64,000 nt of DNA from Trabulsiella guamensis ATCC 49490. Its GTDB lineage: Bacteria > Pseudomonadota > Gammaproteobacteria > Enterobacterales > Enterobacteriaceae. Below, one piece after another: positions 1-6,320 of this stretch (position 1 is the first letter of the stretch; each line of letters opens with the position of its first letter). Location of the stretch: assembly GCF_000734965.1 (NCBI RefSeq), contig NZ_JMTB01000117.1, forward strand, positions 1 through 64,000, given 5' to 3'. Below the pieces are notes generated by a model. That model saw only the letters and a list, made by a program, of their open reading frames with translations. It ran no database searches and had not been told where the DNA came from. Position numbers and translations under genes: made by a program.

Positions 1-311
1 CTCGCGCTCTCCCAGCAAGACCAGAGGCGCTGACGCTCAAGGTCGTCGGCGGCTATGCGAGAGGGTTCCTGCGGGAGGGTGATTAAACCAGATGACGTTT
101 CAACCAGACCGCGTGATGCCAGCAGTTCGGCGCGGACTTCGTGAGACAAAGAGGAAATGTGATATTCAAGAGCACCGCGATTATTACGTGCCCGGCATAA
201 CCAGTTATTAGAACTGGCCATTTTTCTGATACCACGTTCTGTCGTTGGCAAGCCAGCAACTCCAATCAGATCTCTAGAGGTAAACCAAACATCACTGTTA
301 GTTTTCATCAT
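1..311 (-). CDS. Mu-like transposase A (DDE recombinase), N-terminal part; cut by window edge
   Basis: The roughly 103 visible residues match the N-terminal DNA-binding (HTH_Tnp_Mu_1) domain of MuA-type transposases: a 'VWFTSRDL' start, a 'GLPTTERGIRKMA' helix and the 'ALEYHISSLSHEVRAELLA' segment that ends this domain. In Mu the protein binds the internal enhancer and the phage ends, then catalyses strand transfer. The catalytic DDE domain would lie outside the window. There are two ATGs in tandem at 311 and 308; I chose 311 because a GGGGT lies about 7 bases upstream of it. The start overlaps the end of the Ner-like gene by about 14 bases, so the two are probably translationally coupled. 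Confidence 0.85.
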   Translation of the reverse strand, partial: MMKTNSDVWFTSRDLIGVAGLPTTERGIRKMASSNNWLCRARNNRGALEYHISSLSHEVRAELLASRGLVETSSGLITLPQEPSRIAADDLERQRLWSCWESA

Positions 312-528
312 GATTAACCCCAGAGTCATGAAGGATGCGCTTCTTCAACTCAATGCCTTTTGGGCCAGCCCATGTTCCAAGCAAAGACTGCCTAGCGTTT
401 GGATATAAAACTTCATTAACAACACACCATTCATGCAGAGTAATTCCTTGCGAAACAAACCCAGCACGAACGCGACGCAATAACATCTGTCCGGAAGAGA
501 TATTTTTATCCATTTTGAATATACTCAT
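298..528 (-). CDS. Ner-like small DNA-binding protein of Mu-like prophage
   Basis: A 76-residue basic protein between the repressor and the transposase, transcribed with the transposase. This is the position of ner in Mu, whose product turns down early transcription. The middle (about residues 12-60, with 'LRRVRAGFVSQGITLHEW' and 'LGTWAGPKGIELKKRIL') looks like a helix-turn-helix fold in which the protein recognises a DNA site while skipping a normal XRE pattern. The assignment rests on position, size and HTH character, not on a firm match to Mu Ner. A second ATG at 513 is possible as the start. Confidence 0.65.
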   Translation of the reverse strand: MSIFKMDKNISSGQMLLRRVRAGFVSQGITLHEWCVVNEVLYPNARQSLLGTWAGPKGIELKKRILHDSGVNHDEN

Positions 529-562
529 GTTCGTTTCATTTAAACGTTATGATTAAACATAT

Positions 563-578
563 GCCAACAAATGTTGGC
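563..578. promoter_or_regulatory. Operator-like palindrome between repressor and Ner-like gene
   Basis: GCCAACA-AA-TGTTGGC is a perfect 7-bp dyad in the 67-bp gap between two divergent genes of a lysogeny switch. Such a site is where a Mu-type repressor or Ner would bind to choose between early and repressor transcription. Which protein binds it cannot be told from the sequence. Confidence 0.55.
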
Positions 579-595
579 TGTCAACAGGTGAATGC

Positions 596-1396
596 ATGGA
601 TATGATCAGAATTGATATTGCGCTTAGGCTTGTTGAAGAAAGAACACGCCTTGGTTATTCACAAGCAAATTTTGCAAAACAGTTGAACGTATCTAGAGAG
701 GGGTTACGGCTGTATGAGACCGGTCAAAGAGGCATTAGTGCTGAGTTTCTTGCTGGCGCCGCTGCTCTTGGAATTGATGTCCAGTACGTACTTACAGGTA
801 TTGAATCTGAAAATAGGAAAACCGTTACAGCAGCACTTCAACCTAGCGTAAATGTGTCTTCCCAGGGGACGGCAAACGTCGTACAGTTTGCCCAACTTGG
901 CTCAACAATCAACATGGTCTCAACTCAAAAGCACGTTACAAACACGAAAGCTGAGGTAAAAGCTGGAACAGAACACATATCAGAATCACAAGCGGCAAAA
1001 TTAACCAAACTTGTTAAATATATTGTTGAGCTTGAATCAAGGGTGAAAAAGAAGCCAAGCAGCTTTAGGGGGGTTTGGGCTTCTCTGAATGAATACTGTG
1101 GCGTTACCAGGTATCGACTGATCCCATTTACATCATATGAAAAAGCCGAAACATTCCTGAATAGATGGATTGGACGCCTGAACGCCCAGCCTATGGCCGC
1201 CATATCGGATAATATCGAATGGAGAAAACGTCGATATGCATATATCAAAATCAATACTAAAGATGATGAAAAGTGGTTAGAAAGCTATCTACGGAAAAAT
1301 TTTCAAGTTACATCACTAACAGATCTAAGCGATGATGAGCTTACGAAAGTATACCGTGCTGTCACTGGAAAAAAACGACGAGTTAAAAGGAACTAA
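596..1396 (+). CDS. Prophage repressor: XRE helix-turn-helix plus ORF6C-like C-terminus
   Basis: A 266-residue protein whose residues about 5-65 form a Cro/CI-type HTH ('LGYSQANFAKQLNVSREGLR', then 'YETGQRG'). A low-complexity linker (about 80-130) joins this to a C-terminal half with 'SFRGVWASLNEYCGVTRYR' and a 'YEKAETFLNRWIGRLN' helix, which resembles the ORF6C domain of phage antirepressor/regulator proteins. It is divergent from the Ner-like and transposase genes, so it is most likely the immunity repressor. AGGTG lies about 5 bases upstream of the chosen ATG; another ATG follows two codons later. A 13-bp stretch around the stop codon recurs 101 bp downstream. Confidence 0.75.
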   Translation: MDMIRIDIALRLVEERTRLGYSQANFAKQLNVSREGLRLYETGQRGISAEFLAGAAALGIDVQYVLTGIESENRKTVTAALQPSVNVSSQGTANVVQFAQLGSTINMVSTQKHVTNTKAEVKAGTEHISESQAAKLTKLVKYIVELESRVKKKPSSFRGVWASLNEYCGVTRYRLIPFTSYEKAETFLNRWIGRLNAQPMAAISDNIEWRKRRYAYIKINTKDDEKWLESYLRKNFQVTSLTDLSDDELTKVYRAVTGKKRRVKRN

Positions 1397-1448
1397 ATTT
1401 TAAATTCATGTTCCACATAAAAAATAATAAACTGTGTAAAATCAAAAT

Positions 1449-1479
1449 GTTGTTACTGGAACCTCATTCTGGTAACAAC
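1449..1479. repeat. Inverted repeat downstream of prophage repressor
   Basis: GTTGTTAC at 1449-1456 and GTAACAAC at 1472-1479 form a perfect 8-bp stem with a 15-base loop, just after the repressor gene. There is no immediate T-run (a T-run lies at 1512-1521), so it could be a weak terminator or a protein-binding site. Confidence 0.4.
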
Positions 1480-1539
1480 ACGCATTAAAGGAACTAAATA
1501 TTGATGGCGGTGTTTTTTTTTGAATCCGCTAACCATAGC

Positions 1540-1580
1540 AATTTCAAAGCGTTAAAAGAGGGTTTAAACGCTTTGAAATT
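1540..1580. repeat. 18-bp near-perfect inverted repeat near the Mu-like prophage end
   Basis: The arms at 1540-1557 and 1563-1580 match at 17 of 18 positions around a 5-base centre (GAGGG). Each arm carries TTTCAAAGCG. Mu-type ends carry several transposase-binding sites within about 200 bp of the terminus, and this pair sits about 95-135 bp from the proposed end, so paired transposase sites are a reasonable reading. A transcription terminator is less likely because no T-run follows. Confidence 0.5.
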
Positions 1581-1805
1581 TCCTGCCTTCCGGTATAAGT
1601 CTATATGACAGTAAATGGTTTTAGCGGCGGTTGATCTAAATTTGTTCTGGAAGTGATTTTTTTCGAGTGGTGCAGTACCCCCTGCAGTGTGAAGCCTTGT
1701 GATGCCTGTACTTCCTCCCGTTAATTCCCTTCAATTCCCGGTTATTCCCGCATTCCTCGTTTGATCTACACATCAGTGTCAAGAGTCACTGGTGTTGGCT
1801 AATAA

Positions 1806-2051
1806 GCTGGGATCATTGATGAACAGGAAATGGAGTCACTGGAGTCTGGCCTGCTGCTGATGCTTTATGAATATCTATTTATTGAGGGCCAGCCGCCTGA
1901 GGCGCTGGCTTTTGAGCACATCAGCACATCAGCACATCAGCACATCAGCACATGGCATCGGCAGTGGCTGGGAAACGTGTACGACTGGGCTGGGAGCCTA
2001 CGTAATGTCAACCTGATAGGCGTTTTTTTCATCGATGTTTTGTTCCATTGA
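1806..2051 (+). pseudogene. Fic-family protein fragment, interrupted
   Basis: The frame open from 1806 (first ATG 1830) encodes 'ISTWHRQWLGNVYDWAG' followed by 'SLRNVNL', which matches the conserved helix region before the HxFx(D/E)GNGR motif of Fic proteins (usual form: IHR-x-LF-x-x-VY-x-WAG-x-xR). The frame then runs into unrelated residues and stops, and no HPFxxGN motif follows, so the catalytic part is gone. An octanucleotide repeat lies inside it just before the Fic-like segment. No good ribosome binding site is seen. It lies in decayed DNA between the Mu-like prophage and the tRNA-integrated element. Confidence 0.5.
1915..1953 (+). repeat. Octanucleotide tandem repeat AGCACATC, about 4.9 copies
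   Basis: Four full AGCACATC units and a partial fifth run head to tail inside the Fic-like fragment. Three units (24 bp) add exactly eight residues, and other copy-number changes shift the frame, so this tract could mutate by slippage. The host frame is already broken, so any present function is doubtful. Confidence 0.85.
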
Positions 2052-2394
2052 TTTATTCTGGAAATTCTAGAGGGTAACGAGAGTGCTTGCAAGGCACAGA
2101 CTGAATTCTGTTTTAAGGTATATAAATCAACGTATAAAGTACGTTCAGTAAAAACAGAGTGAACCTTCAGTGCAGAAGAACAGGCAACTCAGGCGGCATT
2201 GGAACACAACAGGGAGAGAGAAAAGCGTTACAGAATAGACCACCAGGTCACATCTTCGCGATAGGGCTTGAACGCCTCCCGTCAGTAAGTCGCTATGTTC
2301 ATCTATTCTGGTCTGGCGAGACTCATAAAATAAAGTCTTTATAACGCTCTCAGACTTTGAGGAGACAAAAAGAGGACACTAAGTATTGATATAA
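2052..2394. other. Gene-poor remnant with no recognisable gene
   Basis: This 343-bp stretch has only short open frames. One (starting GTG 2159, 61 codons) resembles nothing I know, and a frame overlapping it from 2162 reads a charged 'SAEEQATQAALEHNRERE' helix before stopping. It is most likely decayed accessory DNA, perhaps from an older island at the same tRNA. Confidence 0.4.
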
Positions 2395-2396
2395 AA

Positions 2397-2421
2397 AAAC
2401 CACCTTGTGGAATGGTGGTTT
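2397..2421. terminator. Bidirectional hairpin terminator-like element
   Basis: AAACCACC (2397-2404) pairs with GGTGGTTT (2414-2421). Runs of A before it and T after it make it a plausible factor-independent terminator in either direction. It sits 27 bp outside the element's left attachment repeat. Confidence 0.6.
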
Positions 2422-2447
2422 AACTTGATGTTTTTAAAGCCAAAATT

Positions 2448-2493
2448 TGGTGGCCCCTGCTGGACTTGAACCAGCGACCAAGCGATTATGAGT
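2448..2493 (-). repeat. Left attachment repeat (tRNA-Ile2 3' fragment)
   Basis: An exact 46-bp copy of the tRNA 3' part, running from the CCA end to just past the anticodon. After position 2493 the sequence departs from the tRNA, so this is a fragment and not a working tRNA. It marks the element's boundary away from the intact tRNA. Confidence 0.95.
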
Positions 2494-2600
2494 TATGATG
2501 CAACTTCTTACCTAAAAATACTTATCTATATTTTTCAGTTAGTTAATTAGTATCAAAATACTGTATAAATAACCAGAAATACTTTAAAATACTCCTTTGC

Positions 2601-2648
2601 GGTATCCTATAGGTATCCTGGAGTGAAACAAGCGATTTGCAGGATACC
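2601..2648. promoter_or_regulatory. Probable integrase arm-binding sites, left end
   Basis: GGTATCCTATAGGTATCCT at 2601-2619 is a tandem GGTATCC pair, and an inverted GGATACC follows at 2642-2648, over the first codons of the longest integrase reading frame. The 19-bp unit recurs with one change at 13498-13516 near the other end. Integrases of this family bind such arm sites on both sides of the core; overlap with the int start would also let integrase regulate its own gene. Binding is inferred. Confidence 0.6.
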
Positions 2649-4097
2649 CTAATCGCTTGGTATGGGGTGTTTGTGGAAACTTTCAAATTTACGAAAGCTA
2701 AGCTCGAAAGCCTGCCATCAGCCGAACGTGGTCAGATTGAGTATGGCGATACAGTTGTTAACGGCTTGCGTCTTCGAGTGGGAATTAGTGGCGTTAAGAG
2801 TTTCTGCATCTCCAGAAAACGTAATGGCAAATTCATCCGTGCCACGTTGGGGCGCTTCCCGGATCTTACAATCGATAATGCCAGGGCAAAGGCTCTCGAG
2901 CTTCTGGGAGACGTAGCCACCACAGGCAGAAACCCAAATGTGGAAAAGCGCATAAACGAAAAGGCATCCGTTACCCTTGCTGATGCACTGGATACCTATA
3001 TCGAGAGTCGTGACTCTCGATTGAGTGCGAATACCGCAAAGCAATATCGTTCGATCCTGAAAAACTTCTCTGGCGATTGGTTGAAAAAACCTATTGCCTC
3101 GATCAGTCGGGAAAGGGTGGAATCCAGACATAAGGCCGTTACTGATGGCACTGCATGGTTTGGTACTGACAAGTCAACATTACGCGCTGGGGTAGGAACC
3201 GGCAGTAAAGCGCAAGCCGACCTATGGGCGCGCGTTCTGCGGGCAATATACCGTTTCGCTCACGACCATTATCGTGATGATGAAGGTAAAACCCTTCTTC
3301 CAGATCCTCCCACAATGGTTCTGAGTACTAAGCGCAAATGGCACGGAACCGTCAGGAAAACTGAGCGTATTCGTACTAACGAGCTTGGTCGGTGGTTTAG
3401 AGCGTTGTCCTCTGTGCGTGATATTGCTGAACAGGGGCGCGATGATATAGCTGCGGCAGTTTGCGATGCTGTGGAAATGGCTATTTTTACTGGGCTGCGT
3501 AAATCAGAGATTTTAGAACTCAGTTGGGATCGGGTTAATCTAGGTGGCCGTTATTTCTGGATTGATACCACTAAGAACGGTGATCCTCTTGAATTGCCAG
3601 TAACTGAAACTCTACTTAAATTATTCCGTCGCCGCGCGAAGATGAAATCTGGTAATGAATTATTGGTATTCCCTGGTGATAAGGGCGTAATTAAGGAATA
3701 CAGGCACATTATCGATCGTATAAGTGCTGCTACTGTGCCAGACCCAAACCCAGACTTGTTCCAGCCTATCCCTTTTAAATGGCATGACGGCCGTCGCACG
3801 TTCGGCACTATTGCTGAGCTGGTGGGCGTTGGGAACTACATTCTAAAACGGCTGCTGAATCACCGAACAATGAGAAGCGCTGATGTTACTCAGGGCTATC
3901 TACATTTCAGCGCTGATGAACTAATGGAACCTGCTTCTCGTATTGAGCACGCAATCTTGGAACATGCTGGTCTCATTGAGAGTAAAAAAGGGTTAGATGC
4001 TCAACTGATATCAGCTCTGGGTAGTCTCAGTGATGAAGAAAAACGACGTTTATTATTTGGCATAATGAATGAAAAAGAGGTTGATAATGAAGGGTGA
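2637..4097 (+). CDS. int: Tyrosine-recombinase integrase, P4/phage type
   Basis: Site-specific recombinase that would insert and excise the element at tRNA-Ile2. The N-terminal arm-binding DUF4102-like domain is visible ('FTKAKLESLP', 'GLRLRV'), followed by a core-binding SAM-like domain and the catalytic domain. Catalytic residues visible in the longest frame are Arg288 (TGLRKSE), His383-x-x-Arg386 (HDGRR), His409 (LNHRTM) and nucleophile Tyr421 (QGYLHF). The longest frame starts at TTG 2637 and gives 486 residues; GTG 2673, preceded by GGGGT, is at least as likely and would leave the arm sites outside the gene. It ends inside the next gene's first codons. Confidence 0.93.
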   Translation: MQDTLIAWYGVFVETFKFTKAKLESLPSAERGQIEYGDTVVNGLRLRVGISGVKSFCISRKRNGKFIRATLGRFPDLTIDNARAKALELLGDVATTGRNPNVEKRINEKASVTLADALDTYIESRDSRLSANTAKQYRSILKNFSGDWLKKPIASISRERVESRHKAVTDGTAWFGTDKSTLRAGVGTGSKAQADLWARVLRAIYRFAHDHYRDDEGKTLLPDPPTMVLSTKRKWHGTVRKTERIRTNELGRWFRALSSVRDIAEQGRDDIAAAVCDAVEMAIFTGLRKSEILELSWDRVNLGGRYFWIDTTKNGDPLELPVTETLLKLFRRRAKMKSGNELLVFPGDKGVIKEYRHIIDRISAATVPDPNPDLFQPIPFKWHDGRRTFGTIAELVGVGNYILKRLLNHRTMRSADVTQGYLHFSADELMEPASRIEHAILEHAGLIESKKGLDAQLISALGSLSDEEKRRLLFGIMNEKEVDNEG

Positions 4098-4686
4098 TGA
4101 AGCTGCATTTCAGGTGCTTAATGAAATTGACGATTTTATTGCCGATTATGCTAATAGCCGGACGCGAAGTAATTTGCATGAGCTTTTATCTTGTTGGGAT
4201 GGAATGACCTTAGATGATAGAATTTCAATGGCACTCAGAATTGATGCAAAAGACATGGCTAAAAACCTTGACTCACAGAAAGGAACTGTTGGGGGAACTA
4301 TGATTACCACTGTCCTTTTAATGCGTCTGCTTGGGCTTCATAATACCGCCTCACGTTTAGAATATCTTACTCACTCAGCAATCATGCACGCACATTTAAG
4401 AGACGATATTGAAACTATAAAAGTTAAAGGTGCTATATCAAAAAGAAATCAAAGTAATGCCTCAGGTGTGAAAAAGAATGAATATGATCAAGTGATGGCA
4501 ATAATGAAAGCCACTTGGGGAAAATATCCAAATACAACAAAGAATGCCATGCTTAAAAAAATTTATACGCATTTCAATGGTGCAGTGAGCGAGCAATCAC
4601 TTACCCGGTGGATGAAATCTGAAGGGCTCGGACCTAAAGAAAAAGTACGCCCATGCCCACCTTTTAAGCTCATCATCCCCTCATAA
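4087..4686 (+). CDS. Unknown protein coupled to integrase
   Basis: A 199-residue protein whose ATG lies inside the end of int (11-bp overlap) with AGAGG 6-10 bases upstream, so it is co-translated with the integrase. I do not recognise it. The middle is helical; the C-terminal 60 residues ('WGKYPNTTKNAMLKKIYTHF' and 'VSEQSLTRWMKSEGLGP') look like a helix-turn-helix DNA-binding end. A role in integration, excision or control of int is suggested only by its position. An in-frame ATG at 4069 would add six residues, but its context is poorer. Its GC content (about 40%) is below that of the core genes. Confidence 0.75.
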   Translation: MKGDEAAFQVLNEIDDFIADYANSRTRSNLHELLSCWDGMTLDDRISMALRIDAKDMAKNLDSQKGTVGGTMITTVLLMRLLGLHNTASRLEYLTHSAIMHAHLRDDIETIKVKGAISKRNQSNASGVKKNEYDQVMAIMKATWGKYPNTTKNAMLKKIYTHFNGAVSEQSLTRWMKSEGLGPKEKVRPCPPFKLIIPS

Positions 4687-4730
4687 CGCGCTTTGATCAT
4701 ATTAAAGCGCGTAGTGATGTGATCATTACG
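4686..4730. promoter_or_regulatory. Two overlapping stem-loops after the integrase operon
   Basis: ACGCGCTTT (4686-4694) pairs perfectly with AAAGCGCGT (4704-4712). The right end of that stem, GCGTAGTGAT (4709-4718), also pairs 9 of 10 with ATCATTACGC (4722-4731). The two hairpins share bases 4709-4712 and so cannot both form fully. This could be a terminator for the int operon with an alternative fold, or operator DNA ahead of the HTH regulator at 4808. Confidence 0.5.
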
Positions 4731-4807
4731 CGCTTCGAATCTACCGCCGCAATACCTATAGATAGATATTCCTCACCATTGTTAACCAAAAATACATGGT
4801 GATAAAT

Positions 4808-5017
4808 ATGCATTTAGTGACCCCATCTCAAATCCTTGAACGCCTTACTCGCGCTGAGGCTGCAGCTTACCTTGGCGTGAATTCCCAAACATTGGCTAAT
4901 TGGGCCTGCACGGGAAAGGTTGAAATTCCTCATCATAAAGTCAGGCGCAAGGTCATCTATATGAAGTCGGATCTTGACAGTTATTTGGCATCAACTCGTC
5001 GCACGCAGACAGCGTAA
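4808..5017 (+). CDS. Small helix-turn-helix regulator (AlpA/excisionase-like)
   Basis: A 69-residue protein with a MerR/AlpA-type HTH: 'LTRAEAAAYLGVNSQTLANW' followed by a 'KVIYMKSDLDSYL' wing. Proteins of this class in P4-like and PICI elements act as excisionases or activators of int. GGTGA stands five bases before the ATG at 4808, which is better than the ATG at 4796, so I chose 4808. It stands alone between the integrase operon and the replication/early operon, where a switch protein is expected. Confidence 0.75.
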   Translation: MHLVTPSQILERLTRAEAAAYLGVNSQTLANWACTGKVEIPHHKVRRKVIYMKSDLDSYLASTRRTQTA

Positions 5018-5044
5018 GAGGGGCGGTATGGCACATAAAACAAA

Positions 5045-5200
5045 GGCGGCCATGCCAGGCCGCCAGTGGAATCACTCAAAACAGAATCAGCTTACCAGGG
5101 TTAACGCTGGTGGTCAAAAAGGGGGTATCGCCGTTTGTGGATATACCCCAAATGATAGATACGCTAATGGCGTTCTGCTCAACCGGCGCAAAATTGCGCC
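5045..5200 (+). promoter_or_regulatory. Structured leader region, candidate P4-type immunity RNA
   Basis: The 240-bp gap between the HTH gene and the reverse gene has strong hairpins: GGCGGCC-ATGCCA-GGCCGCC at 5045-5064 and GGCGCAA-AA-TTGCGCC at 5185-5200. In satellite P4, immunity comes from a short structured RNA (CI) processed from the leader of the early operon. A similar position before the Icd-like operon suggests, but does not show, a comparable RNA. The frame is open here (ATG 5028) and continues into the Icd-like gene, but I see no support for it as a protein. Confidence 0.35.
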
Positions 5201-5257
5201 CGTTGATTTGCCTCAGCTTTCCGGAACAGATATGAGCAGATTCGCGCGCATCTCTGG

Positions 5258-5449
5258 TCAGCCTTTTGGCTCGATGCCCTGTCGGCGCAGATCTGCGCGC
5301 GCAAGCTCCTTTATCCAGTTGCCTAGACTCATTCCTTCACGCTCTGCGGCTGCCTCAAGCTGTTCCTTAAATTCTGGAATTAGCCTGACATTGAACAGGG
5401 GAGATTTTCCCGCACCCTTTGGGCTTTTATCTCTCTTGATTGTTGACAT
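5258..5449 (-). CDS. Small ribbon-helix-helix-like regulator
   Basis: A 63-residue protein on the opposite strand to all its neighbours. After a basic start it reads 'FNVRLIPEFKEQLEAAAERE' then 'GMSLGNWIKELARADL', which fits a ribbon-helix-helix (Arc/HicB-antitoxin-like) DNA-binding fold: a beta strand then two helices. Its start lies inside one arm of the 5449-5493 inverted repeat, which suggests that it represses itself and perhaps the rightward operon that starts at 5583. No toxin gene is adjacent in the same direction. A longer frame upstream is open, but that would run through the repeat. Confidence 0.7.
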   Translation of the reverse strand: MSTIKRDKSPKGAGKSPLFNVRLIPEFKEQLEAAAEREGMSLGNWIKELARADLRRQGIEPKG

Positions 5450-5493
5450 GTATAGACCCGTTGAAATAGTATCAAGTGCATTAGGTCTATACA
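5449..5493. promoter_or_regulatory. Inverted repeat TGTATAGACC/GGTCTATACA, probable operator
   Basis: A perfect 10-bp inverted repeat with 25 bp between the arms (5449-5458 and 5484-5493) lies between the reverse regulator gene and the rightward Icd-like operon. Two arms about three and a half helical turns apart fit cooperative binding by a small dimeric regulator. Confidence 0.6.
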
Positions 5494-5582
5494 CTAACAT
5501 GTGCAAACCTAAAAAAACAACGCCCCGGGCTGTTAGAGCAGCACCGAGGCGTCTGACCAAACCGTTAAGTGAGGTAACAGTT

Positions 5583-5861
5583 ATGGCTGACAATCAGTCT
5601 ACTCAAACTCGCCCTGAATTTACATGGCTATTCCTGGCGACACCGAAACACCATCCTGAATGTTCCCCGGTTGTGCTGCGTATAGATGCACATAGTGAAG
5701 AAACCGCCCGTGCAGCTTTTCCCGGCTGGGCTTTAGCTTTTGCTGCAAAAATCAGGACCGAAAGCCCTTATATGTTCACCTGGACTGACGTAAACCGGGC
5801 GACCCTTTGGTCGGTTGTGGGGGGTGAGATTAAGAGCCCGGTGGGGGTGCACAATGCTTAA
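5583..5861 (+). CDS. Icd-like protein (host cell-division inhibitor family)
   Basis: A 92-residue protein resembling the 'host cell division inhibitor Icd-like' proteins common in P4-like elements: 'FTWLFLATPKHHPECSPVV', an 'EETARAAFPGWALAFAAKI' helix and a 'WSVVGGEI' end. Phage P1 Icd blocks division when expressed; for this wider family the function is mostly an annotation by similarity. GAGGT lies about 8 bases before the ATG. It heads an operon of overlapping genes that ends with the replication ATPase; its end overlaps the next start by 8 bp. Confidence 0.75.
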   Translation: MADNQSTQTRPEFTWLFLATPKHHPECSPVVLRIDAHSEETARAAFPGWALAFAAKIRTESPYMFTWTDVNRATLWSVVGGEIKSPVGVHNA

Positions 5862-6126
5862 AGAGATCAATCTGGATGCCTACTACGAAGATCAGCAGCG
5901 CGTTAATGCTCTGATTGGTTCCAGTTGTGCGCCTGTACCCGCCACGCCTGAAAACATCTCGCGCAATCGTCTGTTACGCGTTCAGTCCGGATTGCGGCAT
6001 TTACTGACCGAGGTCATACCCCGAATCACCGACGAGCAACAACGTCACGAAGTTTATTTATGGGTCGATGGGATTTACTCAATTACGCGCTTTGAGGAAG
6101 TAGACACGAAGGGGAGGTCGCTATGA
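5854..6126 (+). CDS. Unknown satellite protein
   Basis: A 90-residue acidic, mostly helical protein that I do not recognise ('MLKEINLDAYYEDQQRVNAL' start). The ATG overlaps the Icd-like gene by 8 bp and follows GTGGGGG, so it is read by coupled translation. The last four bases overlap the next gene (ATGA). No motif, membrane segment or cysteine cluster is visible. Confidence 0.7.
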   Translation: MLKEINLDAYYEDQQRVNALIGSSCAPVPATPENISRNRLLRVQSGLRHLLTEVIPRITDEQQRHEVYLWVDGIYSITRFEEVDTKGRSL

Positions 6127-6320
6127 TCCGGAGAATTGAAGACCTCGACTTTGAAGATGAATTTCGCCGTATAAATTCCCTGCTTTCTGCAAGCGCAGAA
6201 TTGCATGGGAGTGATCAGGCAGAAAACGATCTCTCTTTTGAACTTCTCGATAAGGTCCTGTACCGGGTTCGTGAAATTAACCAGGCCTTTGAAAAGAACG
6301 GAGGGCGGAAAAATGTCTGA
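6123..6320 (+). CDS. Small unknown satellite protein
   Basis: A 65-residue, strongly charged helical protein ('MIRRIEDLDFEDEFRRINSL' start) whose ATG overlaps the previous stop (ATGA). The run of charged heptad-like residues could form a coiled coil. I cannot name a function. GGGGAGG lies just upstream of the start, a strong ribosome binding site. It overlaps the following gene by 8 bp. Confidence 0.65.
   Translation: MIRRIEDLDFEDEFRRINSLLSASAELHGSDQAENDLSFELLDKVLYRVREINQAFEKNGGRKNV

Larger units (their letters stand above)
1..1674. mobile_element. Mu-like transposable prophage, repressor-proximal end (partial)
   Basis: A leftward transposase A and Ner-like gene face away from a rightward repressor, which is the early-region layout of phage Mu and its relatives (repressor next to the left end, ner and A transcribed divergently). 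The prophage body therefore extends out of the window to the left, and its terminus lies to the right of the repressor. Read on the minus strand, a candidate end begins TG at 1674-1673 and is followed by a CGAAAAAAA run, resembling the Mu end, which also starts TG and has CGAAAAAAA. The exact end is inferred, not proven. Positions 1397-1674 hold no gene, only inverted and direct repeats. Confidence 0.7.

Noticed and set aside
1915-1953. CRISPR array
   Set aside because: The repeat unit is 8 bp with no spacers and no cas genes.
2159-2344. 61-codon frame in the remnant region
   Set aside because: No homology, no ribosome binding site, and unusual residue composition; an overlapping frame looks equally (un)likely.
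2448-2493. Second tRNA gene
   Set aside because: Only the 3' 46 nt are present and the sequence then diverges; it is the attachment repeat.
4974-5582. N-terminal extension of the Icd-like gene
   Set aside because: It runs through the reverse regulator gene and its operator; a strong ribosome binding site and family match begin at 5583.
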